Source: Cloacibacterium sp047601505 (GTDB lineage: Bacteria; Bacteroidota; Bacteroidia; Flavobacteriales; Weeksellaceae). From it: a stretch of 64,000 nucleotides of DNA. The notes under the pieces were generated by a model that was given only the letters and a program-made list of their open reading frames with translations, ran no database searches and had not been told where the DNA came from. Within the stretch, counting starts at the first letter, position 1. Each line of letters opens with the position of its first letter. The translations under genes were made by a program, and so were the position numbers. Location of the stretch: the NCBI RefSeq assembly GCF_047601505.1, contig NZ_JASGJD010000001.1, positions 744,001 through 808,000 of the forward strand, read 5' to 3'. This document shows positions 25,806 to 33,055 of the stretch, piece by piece.

Positions 25806-27068
25806 TTATTTTAAGAATAAAAAGCCTGCTCCTTTATTATATTCAAAAACGTGTCCTGTTAATGTAGGATAGCCTTCATGTTCAATTTCTATAACGTTTT
25901 CTAACTTTAAATAATATTCTATACCCGGATTTGTAAGATACAAACTTCCATAATATCTTCCTTTATTGATTTCTTTTGGCAACTCAATTTCAAATTTCAA
26001 ATTAAATTGACCTTCATCTAACATTGGAGAACTACCTGAATAATGAAAGGGGCTATAAAAAGCAAGTGGAATCTCATCTTTGTCAAAAAGTCTAAATTCA
26101 AAAGCTAAAGTTTTTTTCTCTTTCAGATTTCCTTTTATTTCAAATTTTAAACTATTATTCTCTTTACTTAATTGAATTGGACCTTTAGTGTTATTATTTA
26201 TTAGCAATTCATTAATCTCAATATAATTTTTTTTAGAAGTTATTTCATCTATAAAATTTACTCCATTTTTCTTTTCAGAGCTAAGATAAACATCTATTAC
26301 ATCTTCAATTGCTCCCGAATTAGATAGAGTACCATTTTCTAATAACAATCCTTTGTTGCACAACGTCTTCACCGCCGCCATATTATGACTCACAAAAAGC
26401 ACGGTTCTGCCTTCTCCTTTGGAGACATCTCCCATTTTGCCAAGGCATTTTTTTTGAAATTCGGCATCTCCTACTGCTAATACTTCATCTACTATTAAAA
26501 TTTCAGATTCTAAATGTGCTGCTACTGCAAATGCTAGACGCACATACATCCCAGAAGAGTATCTTTTTACGGGCGTGTCTATATATCTTTCTACGCCTGA
26601 GAAATCTACTATTTCATCAAATTTTCGGGTAATTTCTTTTCTGGTCATCCCAAGTATAGCACCGTTTAAGAAAATGTTTTCTCTACCCGTCATTTCCGGG
26701 TGAAAACCCGTGCCTACTTCTAGCAGTGAAGCTATTCTGCCTTTGGTATAGATGCTTCCTGTGGTAGGTTTGGTAACACGACTCAATAGTTTTAGTAGGG
26801 TAGATTTGCCTGCGCCATTTCTTCCGATAATGCCTACTGCATCGCCTTGTTCTATTTCAAAATTAATATCTTGCAGAGACCATACATAATCGCTGTCTCC
26901 TTTGGTAGTTCTGTCGTTGGCTTCGCCAATTTTAAGATAAGGGTCTTCTTTGCCTCTTATCTTGTGCCAAAAACGGTTGAGGTCGTGCGAGATTGTGCCC
27001 GTACCTACTTGTCCCAAGCGGTATTGCTTAGAAATGTTTTCGGCTTTTATAACGATGTTTTTATTCAA
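25806..27068 (-). CDS. wzt: Polysaccharide ABC exporter, ATP-binding subunit with C-terminal glycan-binding-type domain
   Basis: A 420-residue Wzt-type ATPase. Walker A is GRNGAGKST (residues 82-90), with the signature YSSGMYVRLAFA, Walker B LIVDEVLAVGD and the switch VSHN. Residues from about 255 to 420 form an extra beta-rich domain (FEFRLFDKDE..., FNLKFEIELP) of the Wzt C-terminal type, which in E. coli O8/O9a recognises the finished, end-capped O-chain. That implies chain-end recognition before export here as well. It follows the permease gene wzm after an 88-bp gap filled with heptamer repeats. Confidence 0.93.
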   Translation of the reverse strand: MNKNIVIKAENISKQYRLGQVGTGTISHDLNRFWHKIRGKEDPYLKIGEANDRTTKGDSDYVWSLQDINFEIEQGDAVGIIGRNGAGKSTLLKLLSRVTKPTTGSIYTKGRIASLLEVGTGFHPEMTGRENIFLNGAILGMTRKEITRKFDEIVDFSGVERYIDTPVKRYSSGMYVRLAFAVAAHLESEILIVDEVLAVGDAEFQKKCLGKMGDVSKGEGRTVLFVSHNMAAVKTLCNKGLLLENGTLSNSGAIEDVIDVYLSSEKKNGVNFIDEITSKKNYIEINELLINNNTKGPIQLSKENNSLKFEIKGNLKEKKTLAFEFRLFDKDEIPLAFYSPFHYSGSSPMLDEGQFNLKFEIELPKEINKGRYYGSLYLTNPGIEYYLKLENVIEIEHEGYPTLTGHVFEYNKGAGFLFLK

Positions 27069-27117
27069 TGCTTTTTTCTTTAATTTATAATTCTTTTATA
27101 TGTTCCAGACTGCGCTT

Positions 27118-27159
27118 TCCAACTTCCAACACCCATCATCCAACACTCAGCATCCATCA
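27118..27159 (-). repeat. Six tandem degenerate heptamers at the stop codon of wzm
   Basis: Read on the minus strand from the wzm stop codon, the sequence breaks cleanly into 7-mers: TGATGGA, TGCTGAG, TGTTGGA, TGATGGG, TGTTGGA, AGTTGGA. The first heptamer contains the TGA stop. The TGATGGA unit is the same heptamer (rotated) as the GGATGAT array inside the glycosyltransferase at 750-1955, although there it lies on the opposite strand relative to the gene. Confidence 0.75.
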
Positions 27160-28005
27160 CACCGTATCCATAAAACCTTTCTCTACTTTATTAAATATAA
27201 TGGTTCCTAATGCTAAAAGTGCCAATATAATTACGGCGCTGTAAATTAGCATAATAGGATTAAATTCTCCTACGCCCATCCAAGCGTATTTAAAACCTTC
27301 AAATATGCCTGTAAGAGGATTGTATTTGGCAAATGGTTGTATCTTGGCAGATAGCAAAGAGGTGGGATAGATTACAGGTGTTGCATACATGTATAAGCTT
27401 ACTCCAAAACTAAGCAACATGCTAAGGTCTCTGTATTTGGTGGTTAACGATGAGAAAATCATCCCAAGTCCAAGCGCATAGAGAGACATCATAAAAATAA
27501 ATATGGGGGTAAAAAGTACCCACCAATTTGGGGTAACTTCGCCCAGATGCCAATAATAGAAAAAAACAAGCAGGAAAAGTACAAACTGTACTCCGAATTT
27601 CATTAAATTAGAAATAACAATGGTAATAGGCATTACTAGTCTGGGAAAATACACTTTGCCAAAAATGTTGGCATTGCCTACAAAAACATTAGACGTGCCT
27701 CCCAAAGAACTAGAAAAATAATTCCACAGTGTAACTCCCGCCAAATAGAAAAGAATTTTTGGTGCACCATCTGTAGATAATTTTGCGATATTACCAAAAA
27801 CAATTAAAAAAACAATTGTAGTAAAAATAGGGTTGATAAAAAACCAAAGCGGGCCTAATATGGTTTGCTTAAACCCAGAGACGAAATCTCTTTTCACAAA
27901 CATATAAACCAAATCTCTATACTCCCAAACTTCTTTTAGATTTAATTTGAAAAGGGAGTGGTCTGATTTTATAACATTAGTCCATTCATTATTTTGTTGA
28001 TTCAT
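27157..28005 (-). CDS. wzm: Polysaccharide ABC exporter, permease subunit
   Basis: A 282-residue ABC-2 type permease. About six transmembrane segments lie between residues 50 and 275, after a cytoplasmic amphipathic start (SLFKLNLKEVWEYRDLVYMF). 'GPLWFFINPIF' and 'YATPVIYP' are conserved in Wzm/KpsM/TagG permeases. With Wzt it would move an undecaprenyl-linked glycan across the inner membrane. The gene has a promoter-like box upstream and a terminator separating it from rfbA, so it heads its own transcript. Confidence 0.93.
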   Translation of the reverse strand: MNQQNNEWTNVIKSDHSLFKLNLKEVWEYRDLVYMFVKRDFVSGFKQTILGPLWFFINPIFTTIVFLIVFGNIAKLSTDGAPKILFYLAGVTLWNYFSSSLGGTSNVFVGNANIFGKVYFPRLVMPITIVISNLMKFGVQFVLFLLVFFYYWHLGEVTPNWWVLFTPIFIFMMSLYALGLGMIFSSLTTKYRDLSMLLSFGVSLYMYATPVIYPTSLLSAKIQPFAKYNPLTGIFEGFKYAWMGVGEFNPIMLIYSAVIILALLALGTIIFNKVEKGFMDTV

Positions 28006-28028
28006 TCATGTGTTTTTTTACGTAATTA

Positions 28029-28036
28029 CAAAAGTA
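28029..28036 (-). promoter_or_regulatory. Promoter -7 box for the wzm-wzt block
   Basis: TACTTTTG on the minus strand matches TAnnTTTG and lies 24 bp before the wzm start, downstream of the hairpin that ends the rfb transcript. I see no good -33 TTG at the expected distance. Confidence 0.4.
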
Positions 28037-28073
28037 TCAAAAAACTATGAATTATTAATTGAAAATGGAAATG

Positions 28074-28108
28074 AAAAATCCTTCGACTGTAACAACGAAG
28101 GATTTTTT
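28074..28108 (-). terminator. Intrinsic terminator after rfbA
   Basis: AAAAATCCTTCG (28074-28085) pairs with CGAAGGATTTTT (28096-28107) around a 10-base loop. In the minus direction the stem is followed by a T-run. It separates the rfbB-S23-rfbA unit from wzm. Confidence 0.8.
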
Positions 28109-28139
28109 AGTTAAAATAAATAATCTATTTTAGCTGAGT

Positions 28140-28997
28140 TTAAATAAGTTTTTTCAGATACTCTCCATAGCCACTTTTTCCATATTTTTCGGCAGCTTGC
28201 AAAAGTTGTTCTTTATTGATGAAACCTTTGTTGTAGGCAATTTCTTCAATGCAAGATATTTTGAAACCTTGTCTTTTTTCTAAAACTTTTACAAATTCTG
28301 TAGCTTCGTGTAAAGAATCGAAAGTGCCTGTGTCTAGCCAAGCAGTACCGCGAGACATTACGCCTACTTCTAATTCGCCTTTTTCTAGATAAATTTTATT
28401 TACATCTGTAATTTCTAATTCTCCTCTTGGTGAAGGTTTCATGTTTTTGGCAATTTCTACCACAGAATTGTCATAAAAATATAAGCCTGGAACTGCAAAA
28501 TTAGATTTCGGGTTTTGAGGTTTTTCTTCAATGGATAATGCTTTGAAATTCTCATCAAATTCTACCACACCATATCTTTCTGGGTCTGAAACATTGTATG
28601 CAAAGACACATCCTCCTTTTACATTGGTTTTGCTTGTTAAAAGTTGAGGTAAACCATTTCCATAGAAAATATTGTCTCCTAAAACCAAAGCAACAGAATC
28701 ATCACCAATAAATTCTTCTCCCAAAATAAAGGCTTGCGCCAAACCATCTGGGGAAGGTTGAACTTTATATTCGAACTTACAACCAATAGCAGAGCCGTCT
28801 CCTAATAATTTTTTGAAGGCTTCTTGGTCGTGAGGCGTTGTAATAATTAAAATTTCTTTAATGCCAGCTAATAATAAAATAGACAAAGGATAATAAATCA
28901 TCGGTTTGTCATAAACAGGCATTAATTGTTTACTCACTGCAATTGTTAATGGATAGAGTCTGGTTCCAGAGCCTCCCGCGAGGATAATTCCTTTCAT
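28140..28997 (-). CDS. rfbA: Glucose-1-phosphate thymidylyltransferase
   Basis: A 285-residue RfbA/RmlA. It has the nucleotidyltransferase motif LAGGSGTRLYPLT (residues 6-18), QLMPVYDKPMIYYPL, LGDNIFYG and the C-terminal WLDTGTFDSL. It makes dTDP-glucose from dTTP and glucose 1-phosphate. Only RfbB of the further dTDP-sugar enzymes is present in the window; RfbC and RfbD are not seen. Its start codon is two bases from an octamer repeat array that ends the S23 cassette. Confidence 0.96.
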   Translation of the reverse strand: MKGIILAGGSGTRLYPLTIAVSKQLMPVYDKPMIYYPLSILLLAGIKEILIITTPHDQEAFKKLLGDGSAIGCKFEYKVQPSPDGLAQAFILGEEFIGDDSVALVLGDNIFYGNGLPQLLTSKTNVKGGCVFAYNVSDPERYGVVEFDENFKALSIEEKPQNPKSNFAVPGLYFYDNSVVEIAKNMKPSPRGELEITDVNKIYLEKGELEVGVMSRGTAWLDTGTFDSLHEATEFVKVLEKRQGFKISCIEEIAYNKGFINKEQLLQAAEKYGKSGYGEYLKKLI

Positions 28998-28999
28998 TT

Positions 29000-29031
29000 T
29001 GAGTTATTGAGTTATTAAATTTTTGAGTTAT
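29000..29031. repeat. Octamer array, left end of the S23 cassette
   Basis: Four 8-bp units on the plus strand: TGAGTTAT, TGAGTTAT, TAAATTTT (diverged) and TGAGTTAT. The array covers the last codons and stop of the S23 gene and ends next to the rfbA start. Confidence 0.8.
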
Positions 29032-29422
29032 TTTGTTTTTGTTCTGAAAAAGTCCATTTTTTTGAATTATTAGTCATAGATACAATAATACTTAAAATTT
29101 CGTCATACTGTTTATATAGGTTTAAGTAGGTTTCTTTATCAATATAATTACAAGCGCAAGCAAAATCTAACCAATTTTGTGTTTCTGCTGCTTCTCCATC
29201 CGCATCATTTAGTTTGCTGATAAAAGATTTTTCATATCTTCTTTTTCGCCATGCTTCAGTAATGTTTGCACATACAGAGCGAGATGATCTTCTAATTTGG
29301 TCTGTTAATGAGTAGGTTTCTTCTTTTGGGAATTTTTTTGTAAAATGATATATTTCCATTGCAGAAGCAAATGCTTTTTGATAAACAATTAAATCTTTAT
29401 GAAATTTTACAAAAGGAACCAT
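29015..29422 (-). CDS. Four-helix-bundle protein (S23 / 23S-rRNA-intervening-sequence family)
   Basis: A 135-residue helical protein. 'HKDLIVYQKAFASAMEIY', 'FPKEETYSLTDQIRRSSRSVCANITEA', a KRYEKSFISKL-like segment and 'AAETQNWLDFACACNYI' are the signatures of the S23/IVS four-helix-bundle family, known from intervening sequences in 23S rRNA genes and related to the Avd accessory protein of diversity-generating retroelements. The biochemical role is unknown. It splits rfbB from rfbA, is flanked by inverted octamer arrays, and its last five residues come from the left array. It has no evident part in sugar synthesis. Confidence 0.88.
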   Translation of the reverse strand: MVPFVKFHKDLIVYQKAFASAMEIYHFTKKFPKEETYSLTDQIRRSSRSVCANITEAWRKRRYEKSFISKLNDADGEAAETQNWLDFACACNYIDKETYLNLYKQYDEILSIIVSMTNNSKKWTFSEQKQNNSKI

Positions 29423-29450
29423 TATTAAATTCTAAAATTAAAAAAAATCA

Positions 29451-29474
29451 AATGCTCAAATACTCAAATACTCA
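29451..29474. repeat. Octamer array, right end of the S23 cassette
   Basis: Three 8-bp units on the plus strand: AATGCTCA, AATACTCA and AATACTCA. Their complement (TGAGTATT) resembles the TGAGTTAT unit at the other end, so the two arrays are inverted with respect to each other. The array ends 4 bp before the rfbB stop codon. Confidence 0.75.
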
Positions 29475-29478
29475 ATTA

Positions 29479-30558
29479 TTAATTATACTGTTTATTATAA
29501 TATTTCTGATAATCTCCAGAAGTAATGTTCTCAAGCCATTCTTCGTTTTCTAAAAACCAATCAATTGTTTTAGCCAATCCTTCTTTAAAAGTTACACTTG
29601 GTTTCCATCCCAAATCTTTGTTCAGTTTTGTTGCGTCAATAGCATAACGTTTATCGTGTCCGGGTCTATCTTTTACGAAAGTAATCAATTTTTCGCTATA
29701 ACCTGCTGGTTTTCTTAGTTTAGCATCCATTTGTTTGATAAGCTCTTTTATCAAATCTATATTTTGCCATTCGTTCCAACCGCCAATGTTATAGGTTTCT
29801 CCAGTTTTTGCTTCATGAAAGATTTTGTGAATAGCTTTTGCGTGATCTACCACAAAAAGCCAATCTCTGGTATATTTTCCGTCTCCATAAATTGGGAGCG
29901 GTTTTTCGTTGATGATATTATGGATACAAAGCGGAATTAACTTTTCAGGAAAATGATTCGGACCGTAATTGTTAGAGCAATTCGAAACAACGAAAGGCAA
30001 TCCGTATGTGTTACCATAAGAACGAACCAAATGGTCTGAAGCAGCTTTGCTGGCAGAATAAGGAGATTTTGGGTCGTAAGAAGTTTCTTCGGTAAAGAAT
30101 CCTGTTTCGCCAAGAGCTCCGTAAACTTCGTCTGTAGAAACGTGGTAGAAAAGGTTTTCTCTTTTTCCTTCCGGGAAATTCCCATGTTGATGGTCTGGAT
30201 TTAGTGTCCAAAATTCTTTACAGAAATTCAAGAGATTTGCAGTGCCAAAAACATTGGTGTTGATAAAAGCATTTGGGTCTGTGATGCTTCTGTCCACATG
30301 AGATTCTGCTGCCAAATGAATTACAGCATCAGGATGGTGTTTTTCAAAAACTTTTTTGAGTTCTTCAGGTTTTGTAATGTCTGCTTTTTCAAAAAAATAA
30401 TTGGGCTCGTTTTCAATATCTTTTAAATTTTCAAGATTTCCCGCGTAAGTAAGTGCGTCCAAATTAATGATATTGTATTCTGGATTGTTTTTTACAAATT
30501 CTCTTACAACGTGTGAGCCTATAAAACCTGCTCCTCCTGTTATGATGATGTTTTTCAT
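29479..30558 (-). CDS. rfbB: dTDP-glucose 4,6-dehydratase
   Basis: A 359-residue extended SDR: GGAGFIGSHV (residues 8-17), HLAAESHVDRSI, the catalytic STDEVYG and YSASKAASDHLV, and the late NCSNNYGP. It converts dTDP-glucose to dTDP-4-keto-6-deoxyglucose, the branch point to rhamnose and several amino-deoxy sugars. It is full length. rfbA follows it after the S23 insertion, so a once-compact rfbB-rfbA pair has apparently been interrupted. Confidence 0.96.
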   Translation of the reverse strand: MKNIIITGGAGFIGSHVVREFVKNNPEYNIINLDALTYAGNLENLKDIENEPNYFFEKADITKPEELKKVFEKHHPDAVIHLAAESHVDRSITDPNAFINTNVFGTANLLNFCKEFWTLNPDHQHGNFPEGKRENLFYHVSTDEVYGALGETGFFTEETSYDPKSPYSASKAASDHLVRSYGNTYGLPFVVSNCSNNYGPNHFPEKLIPLCIHNIINEKPLPIYGDGKYTRDWLFVVDHAKAIHKIFHEAKTGETYNIGGWNEWQNIDLIKELIKQMDAKLRKPAGYSEKLITFVKDRPGHDKRYAIDATKLNKDLGWKPSVTFKEGLAKTIDWFLENEEWLENITSGDYQKYYNKQYN

Positions 30559-30592
30559 TTGTTTTTCTTGTATTTTTATGATTATAATATAG

Positions 30593-30913
30593 CTAGATGG
30601 AGTTTTTTGTTTTCTTTATCCAAGCGATACTCTTAAAAATGATTATTTGGACTAATGCAATAATTAATAATAGAATTAGCAAAAATACAATTAATACAAC
30701 GATGCCAATTAGTGGATTTAAACACCCTTTGATGTAATTGGCTTCGTTTAAAAAAAATATAATTGAAAGAATTATAAATGATACTATATTAAAAAATAAA
30801 ATTCTTTTAATACTAAATTTTATTTTTTTAATCAATGAAAGTGTTCCTCCAATTATTTGAGAAATTAAAGGCGCTAATATAGAATAATGTAGCAAAATAT
30901 CCCCAAATTTCAC
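30593..30913 (-). CDS. Small hypothetical membrane protein
   Basis: A 106-residue protein I do not recognise, with three hydrophobic segments (about residues 8-25, 38-55 and 68-95) and basic ends. A central NEANYIKGCLNP loop lies between the last two. It sits 4 bp after the UDP-glucose dehydrogenase gene and before rfbB, so it is probably co-transcribed. No function can be assigned. Confidence 0.55.
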   Translation of the reverse strand: MKFGDILLHYSILAPLISQIIGGTLSLIKKIKFSIKRILFFNIVSFIILSIIFFLNEANYIKGCLNPLIGIVVLIVFLLILLLIIALVQIIIFKSIAWIKKTKNSI

Positions 30914-30917
30914 TTTA

Positions 30918-32228
30918 TCACTTAATTACTTTTCTACCAATAGATTTGTAATAAAATCCTGTGTCTTCTACTTGATCCATAGAAAACATGTTTCTACCGT
31001 CAAAAATGGCTTTGTTTTTCAGTTTTTCTGCCATTAGCTCGAAGTTAGGATTTTTAAATTCGCTCCATTCTGTTACAATAAGTAGGCAATCAGCATCTTC
31101 TAATGCAGAATACATATCTTTAGCGTAATCAATTTTATCGCCTAAAATTTTTCTTACATTTTCTTCAGCAATAGTGTCAAAAGCAGTTACTTTTGCGCCT
31201 TTTTCTAGTAATAATTCAATATTATCTAACGATGAAGCTTCTCTTATATCGTCTGTATTCGCTTTGAAAGCCAATCCCCACATTGCAATTTTTTTGCCTT
31301 GGAGGTTTCCTCCGAAATATTTTTCAATTTCATCAACTAAGATTACTTTTTGTTTTTTGTTGATTTCTTCGGTAGCTTCTAAAATTTTGAAGTTGAAATC
31401 TTCATCTTGTCCAGATTTAATCAATGCTTTTACATCTTTAGGGAAACAGCTTCCGCCAAATCCAATGCCTGGGAAAAGAAAACGGTGCCCAATTCTGTCG
31501 TCGCTGCCCATTCCCAATCTTACTTTGTCCACATCTGCGCCTACTTTTTCGCAGTAATTAGCAATTTCGTTCATGAAAGTAATTTTTACAGCTAAAAAAG
31601 AATTGGCAGCATATTTGGTAAGTTCCGAAGATTTTTCGTCCATAAAAATAATAGGAACACCTGTATTGGTAAAAGGTTGGTAGATTTTTGCCATTACATC
31701 TCTCGCTTTCTCAGAGCTAGAGCCTACTACCACTCTGGAAGGATTCATAGAGTCTTTTACGGCAAAACCTTCTCTTAAAAATTCTGGATTAGAAACCACA
31801 TCAAAAGGAATGTTTGTTTTAGAAGAAATAACTTCTCTCACTTTGTCTGCGGTACCAACAGGAACGGTAGATTTATTTACAATTACTTTATAATTGGTCA
31901 TCATCTCTCCAATTTGATTGGCTACACTTAGTACAAATGATAAATCTGCGCTTCCATCTCCGCCAGGAGGCGTTGGTAATGCCAAGTAGATAACATCTGA
32001 TTGGTCTAAAGCATCTTTAATATCTGTAGTGAAAAATAATCTTTTTGCTTGGATATTTCTTGTAAACATTTCTTCAAGACCAGGTTCGTAAATTGGTACG
32101 ATACCTTGTTTCATTCTTTCAACTTTGTTTTCGTCAATATCAACACAAAATACTGTGTTTCCTAGTTCTGCGAGCGTGGTACCGGTAACAAGACCTACAT
32201 ATCCTGTTCCTACAATTGATATATTCAA
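30918..32228 (-). CDS. ugd: UDP-glucose 6-dehydrogenase
   Basis: A 436-residue enzyme. NAD motif VGTGYVGLVTG (residues 6-16), 'STVPVGTADKV', 'NPEFLREGFAVKDSMNPSR' and the catalytic cysteine in FGGSCFPKD (Cys261). This pattern is that of UDP-glucose dehydrogenase, giving UDP-glucuronate, and differs from the second dehydrogenase at 14577. It is the first gene of the whole minus-strand locus, with a promoter-like box upstream. Confidence 0.94.
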   Translation of the reverse strand: MNISIVGTGYVGLVTGTTLAELGNTVFCVDIDENKVERMKQGIVPIYEPGLEEMFTRNIQAKRLFFTTDIKDALDQSDVIYLALPTPPGGDGSADLSFVLSVANQIGEMMTNYKVIVNKSTVPVGTADKVREVISSKTNIPFDVVSNPEFLREGFAVKDSMNPSRVVVGSSSEKARDVMAKIYQPFTNTGVPIIFMDEKSSELTKYAANSFLAVKITFMNEIANYCEKVGADVDKVRLGMGSDDRIGHRFLFPGIGFGGSCFPKDVKALIKSGQDEDFNFKILEATEEINKKQKVILVDEIEKYFGGNLQGKKIAMWGLAFKANTDDIREASSLDNIELLLEKGAKVTAFDTIAEENVRKILGDKIDYAKDMYSALEDADCLLIVTEWSEFKNPNFELMAEKLKNKAIFDGRNMFSMDQVEDTGFYYKSIGRKVIK

Positions 32229-32252
32229 TTTTTTTAAATTTAAGATTTAATG

Positions 32253-32260
32253 CAAAGTTA
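32253..32260 (-). promoter_or_regulatory. Promoter -7 box for ugd
   Basis: TAACTTTG on the minus strand fits TAnnTTTG and lies 24 bp before the ugd start. No TTG at the -33 position is evident. Confidence 0.4.
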
Positions 32261-32454
32261 ATGAAATTAAAGAAATCATTTTCATAAAATTGGGTTTAAG
32301 TTTACATAGGCTATTGTACTGTTTATAAGGAGTTTGTTTTATGTTGCAAACTTTAATTTGTTGTTTTTGGACTTTCAGTTTTAGGCTTTAGACTTTTAAC
32401 CTATAAAGCTGATATTGAAAACGTAAGATATTTGCACGGTTGCAAAAAAAGACC
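32261..32454. other. Divergent intergenic region between ugd and rimP, with degenerate heptamers
   Basis: No gene found. At 32369-32396 the plus strand divides into four 7-mers: GGACTTT, CAGTTTT, AGGCTTT and AGACTTT, a loose heptamer run like those inside the polysaccharide locus. This gap is the border between the accessory locus and the core rimP operon. Confidence 0.4.
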
Positions 32455-32462
32455 TATATTTG
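32432..32462 (+). promoter_or_regulatory. Promoter of the rimP-nusA-infB operon
   Basis: A TTG at 32432-32434, a 20-bp spacer and TATATTTG at 32455-32462 together match the Bacteroidota primary-sigma promoter. Transcription would start near 32469, leaving a leader of about 100 bases before rimP. Confidence 0.65.
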
Positions 32463-32483
32463 CACAAGATTAACGGAAAAGAA

Positions 32484-32519
32484 ATGAAAAGGCCTTCGCA
32501 AGAAAGCCTTTTTTCGTAG
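32484..32519 (+). terminator. Leader hairpin with T-run, possible attenuator, overlapping a short open frame
   Basis: AAAAGGC (32487-32493) pairs with GCCTTTT (32506-32512), with an inner CTT/AAG pairing, and the T-run continues to 32514. An 11-codon open frame (MKRPSQESLFS, stop at 32517-32519) runs through the hairpin. Lying between promoter and rimP, it could be an attenuator. Translation of the small frame would melt the hairpin. Neither role is shown. Confidence 0.5.
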
Positions 32520-32566
32520 TCGCAATTGAAGAAGTGCAAGTTATTTGCGCTCAGATACAGATAATT

Positions 32567-33034
32567 ATGGATTTTAGAGCAAAAGTAGAACAACTCGTTC
32601 ATGAGTTTTTGGAGACCAGAGAAGATTTGTACTTGGTAGATTTAAAAATCTCTGCTGGTAGTGATATTACTTTGATCCTAGATGGAGATGTAAGTCTTAG
32701 TCTGCAAGATTGTTTAGATGCTAGCAGAGCTATAGAATTTAACTTAGATAGAGAAGAGCACGATTTTTCTTTACAAGTGATGAGTCCGGGGTTAAGTGAG
32801 CCGTTGAAATTTCCTCGTCAGTATAAAAAGAATATTGGCAGAGAAGTAGAAATTTTGATGAATGATGATGAGAAAATTACAGGTGAAATAACAGCTGTAG
32901 ATGATGAAAAAGTTACACTTACTCTTCGTTATAGAAGGCCAAAATTGGTAGGGAAAGGCAAAGAAGATGTGGTAGAGGATAAGGAAATTCCTTATCAAGA
33001 TATTAAAAAAGCATTGATAGTAATTAAATTTTAG
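32567..33034 (+). CDS. rimP: Ribosome maturation factor RimP
   Basis: A 155-residue RimP that assists 30S subunit maturation. I start at MDFRAKVEQL; an in-frame ATG 33 bp upstream adds 11 residues that look like leader rather than protein. The N-terminal domain (YLVDLKISAGSDITLILDGD) and the C-terminal SH3-like domain (GREVEILMNDDEKITGEI) are both present. It is first in the conserved rimP-nusA-infB order, 21 bp before nusA. Confidence 0.94.
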   Translation: MDFRAKVEQLVHEFLETREDLYLVDLKISAGSDITLILDGDVSLSLQDCLDASRAIEFNLDREEHDFSLQVMSPGLSEPLKFPRQYKKNIGREVEILMNDDEKITGEITAVDDEKVTLTLRYRRPKLVGKGKEDVVEDKEIPYQDIKKALIVIKF

Positions 33035-33055
33035 AAACTTTATAAAAAAAATAAA

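Noticed and set aside
29015..29422. Diversity-generating retroelement around the Avd-like S23 gene
   Set aside because: No reverse transcriptase, template repeat or variable repeat is present nearby.
163..32228. Insertion sequences or transposases in the polysaccharide locus
   Set aside because: No transposase or integrase protein was found; the only mobile-like unit is the S23 cassette.
32534..32566. Longer RimP start
   Set aside because: The 11 added residues do not look like RimP, and the Met at 32567 begins the known domain.
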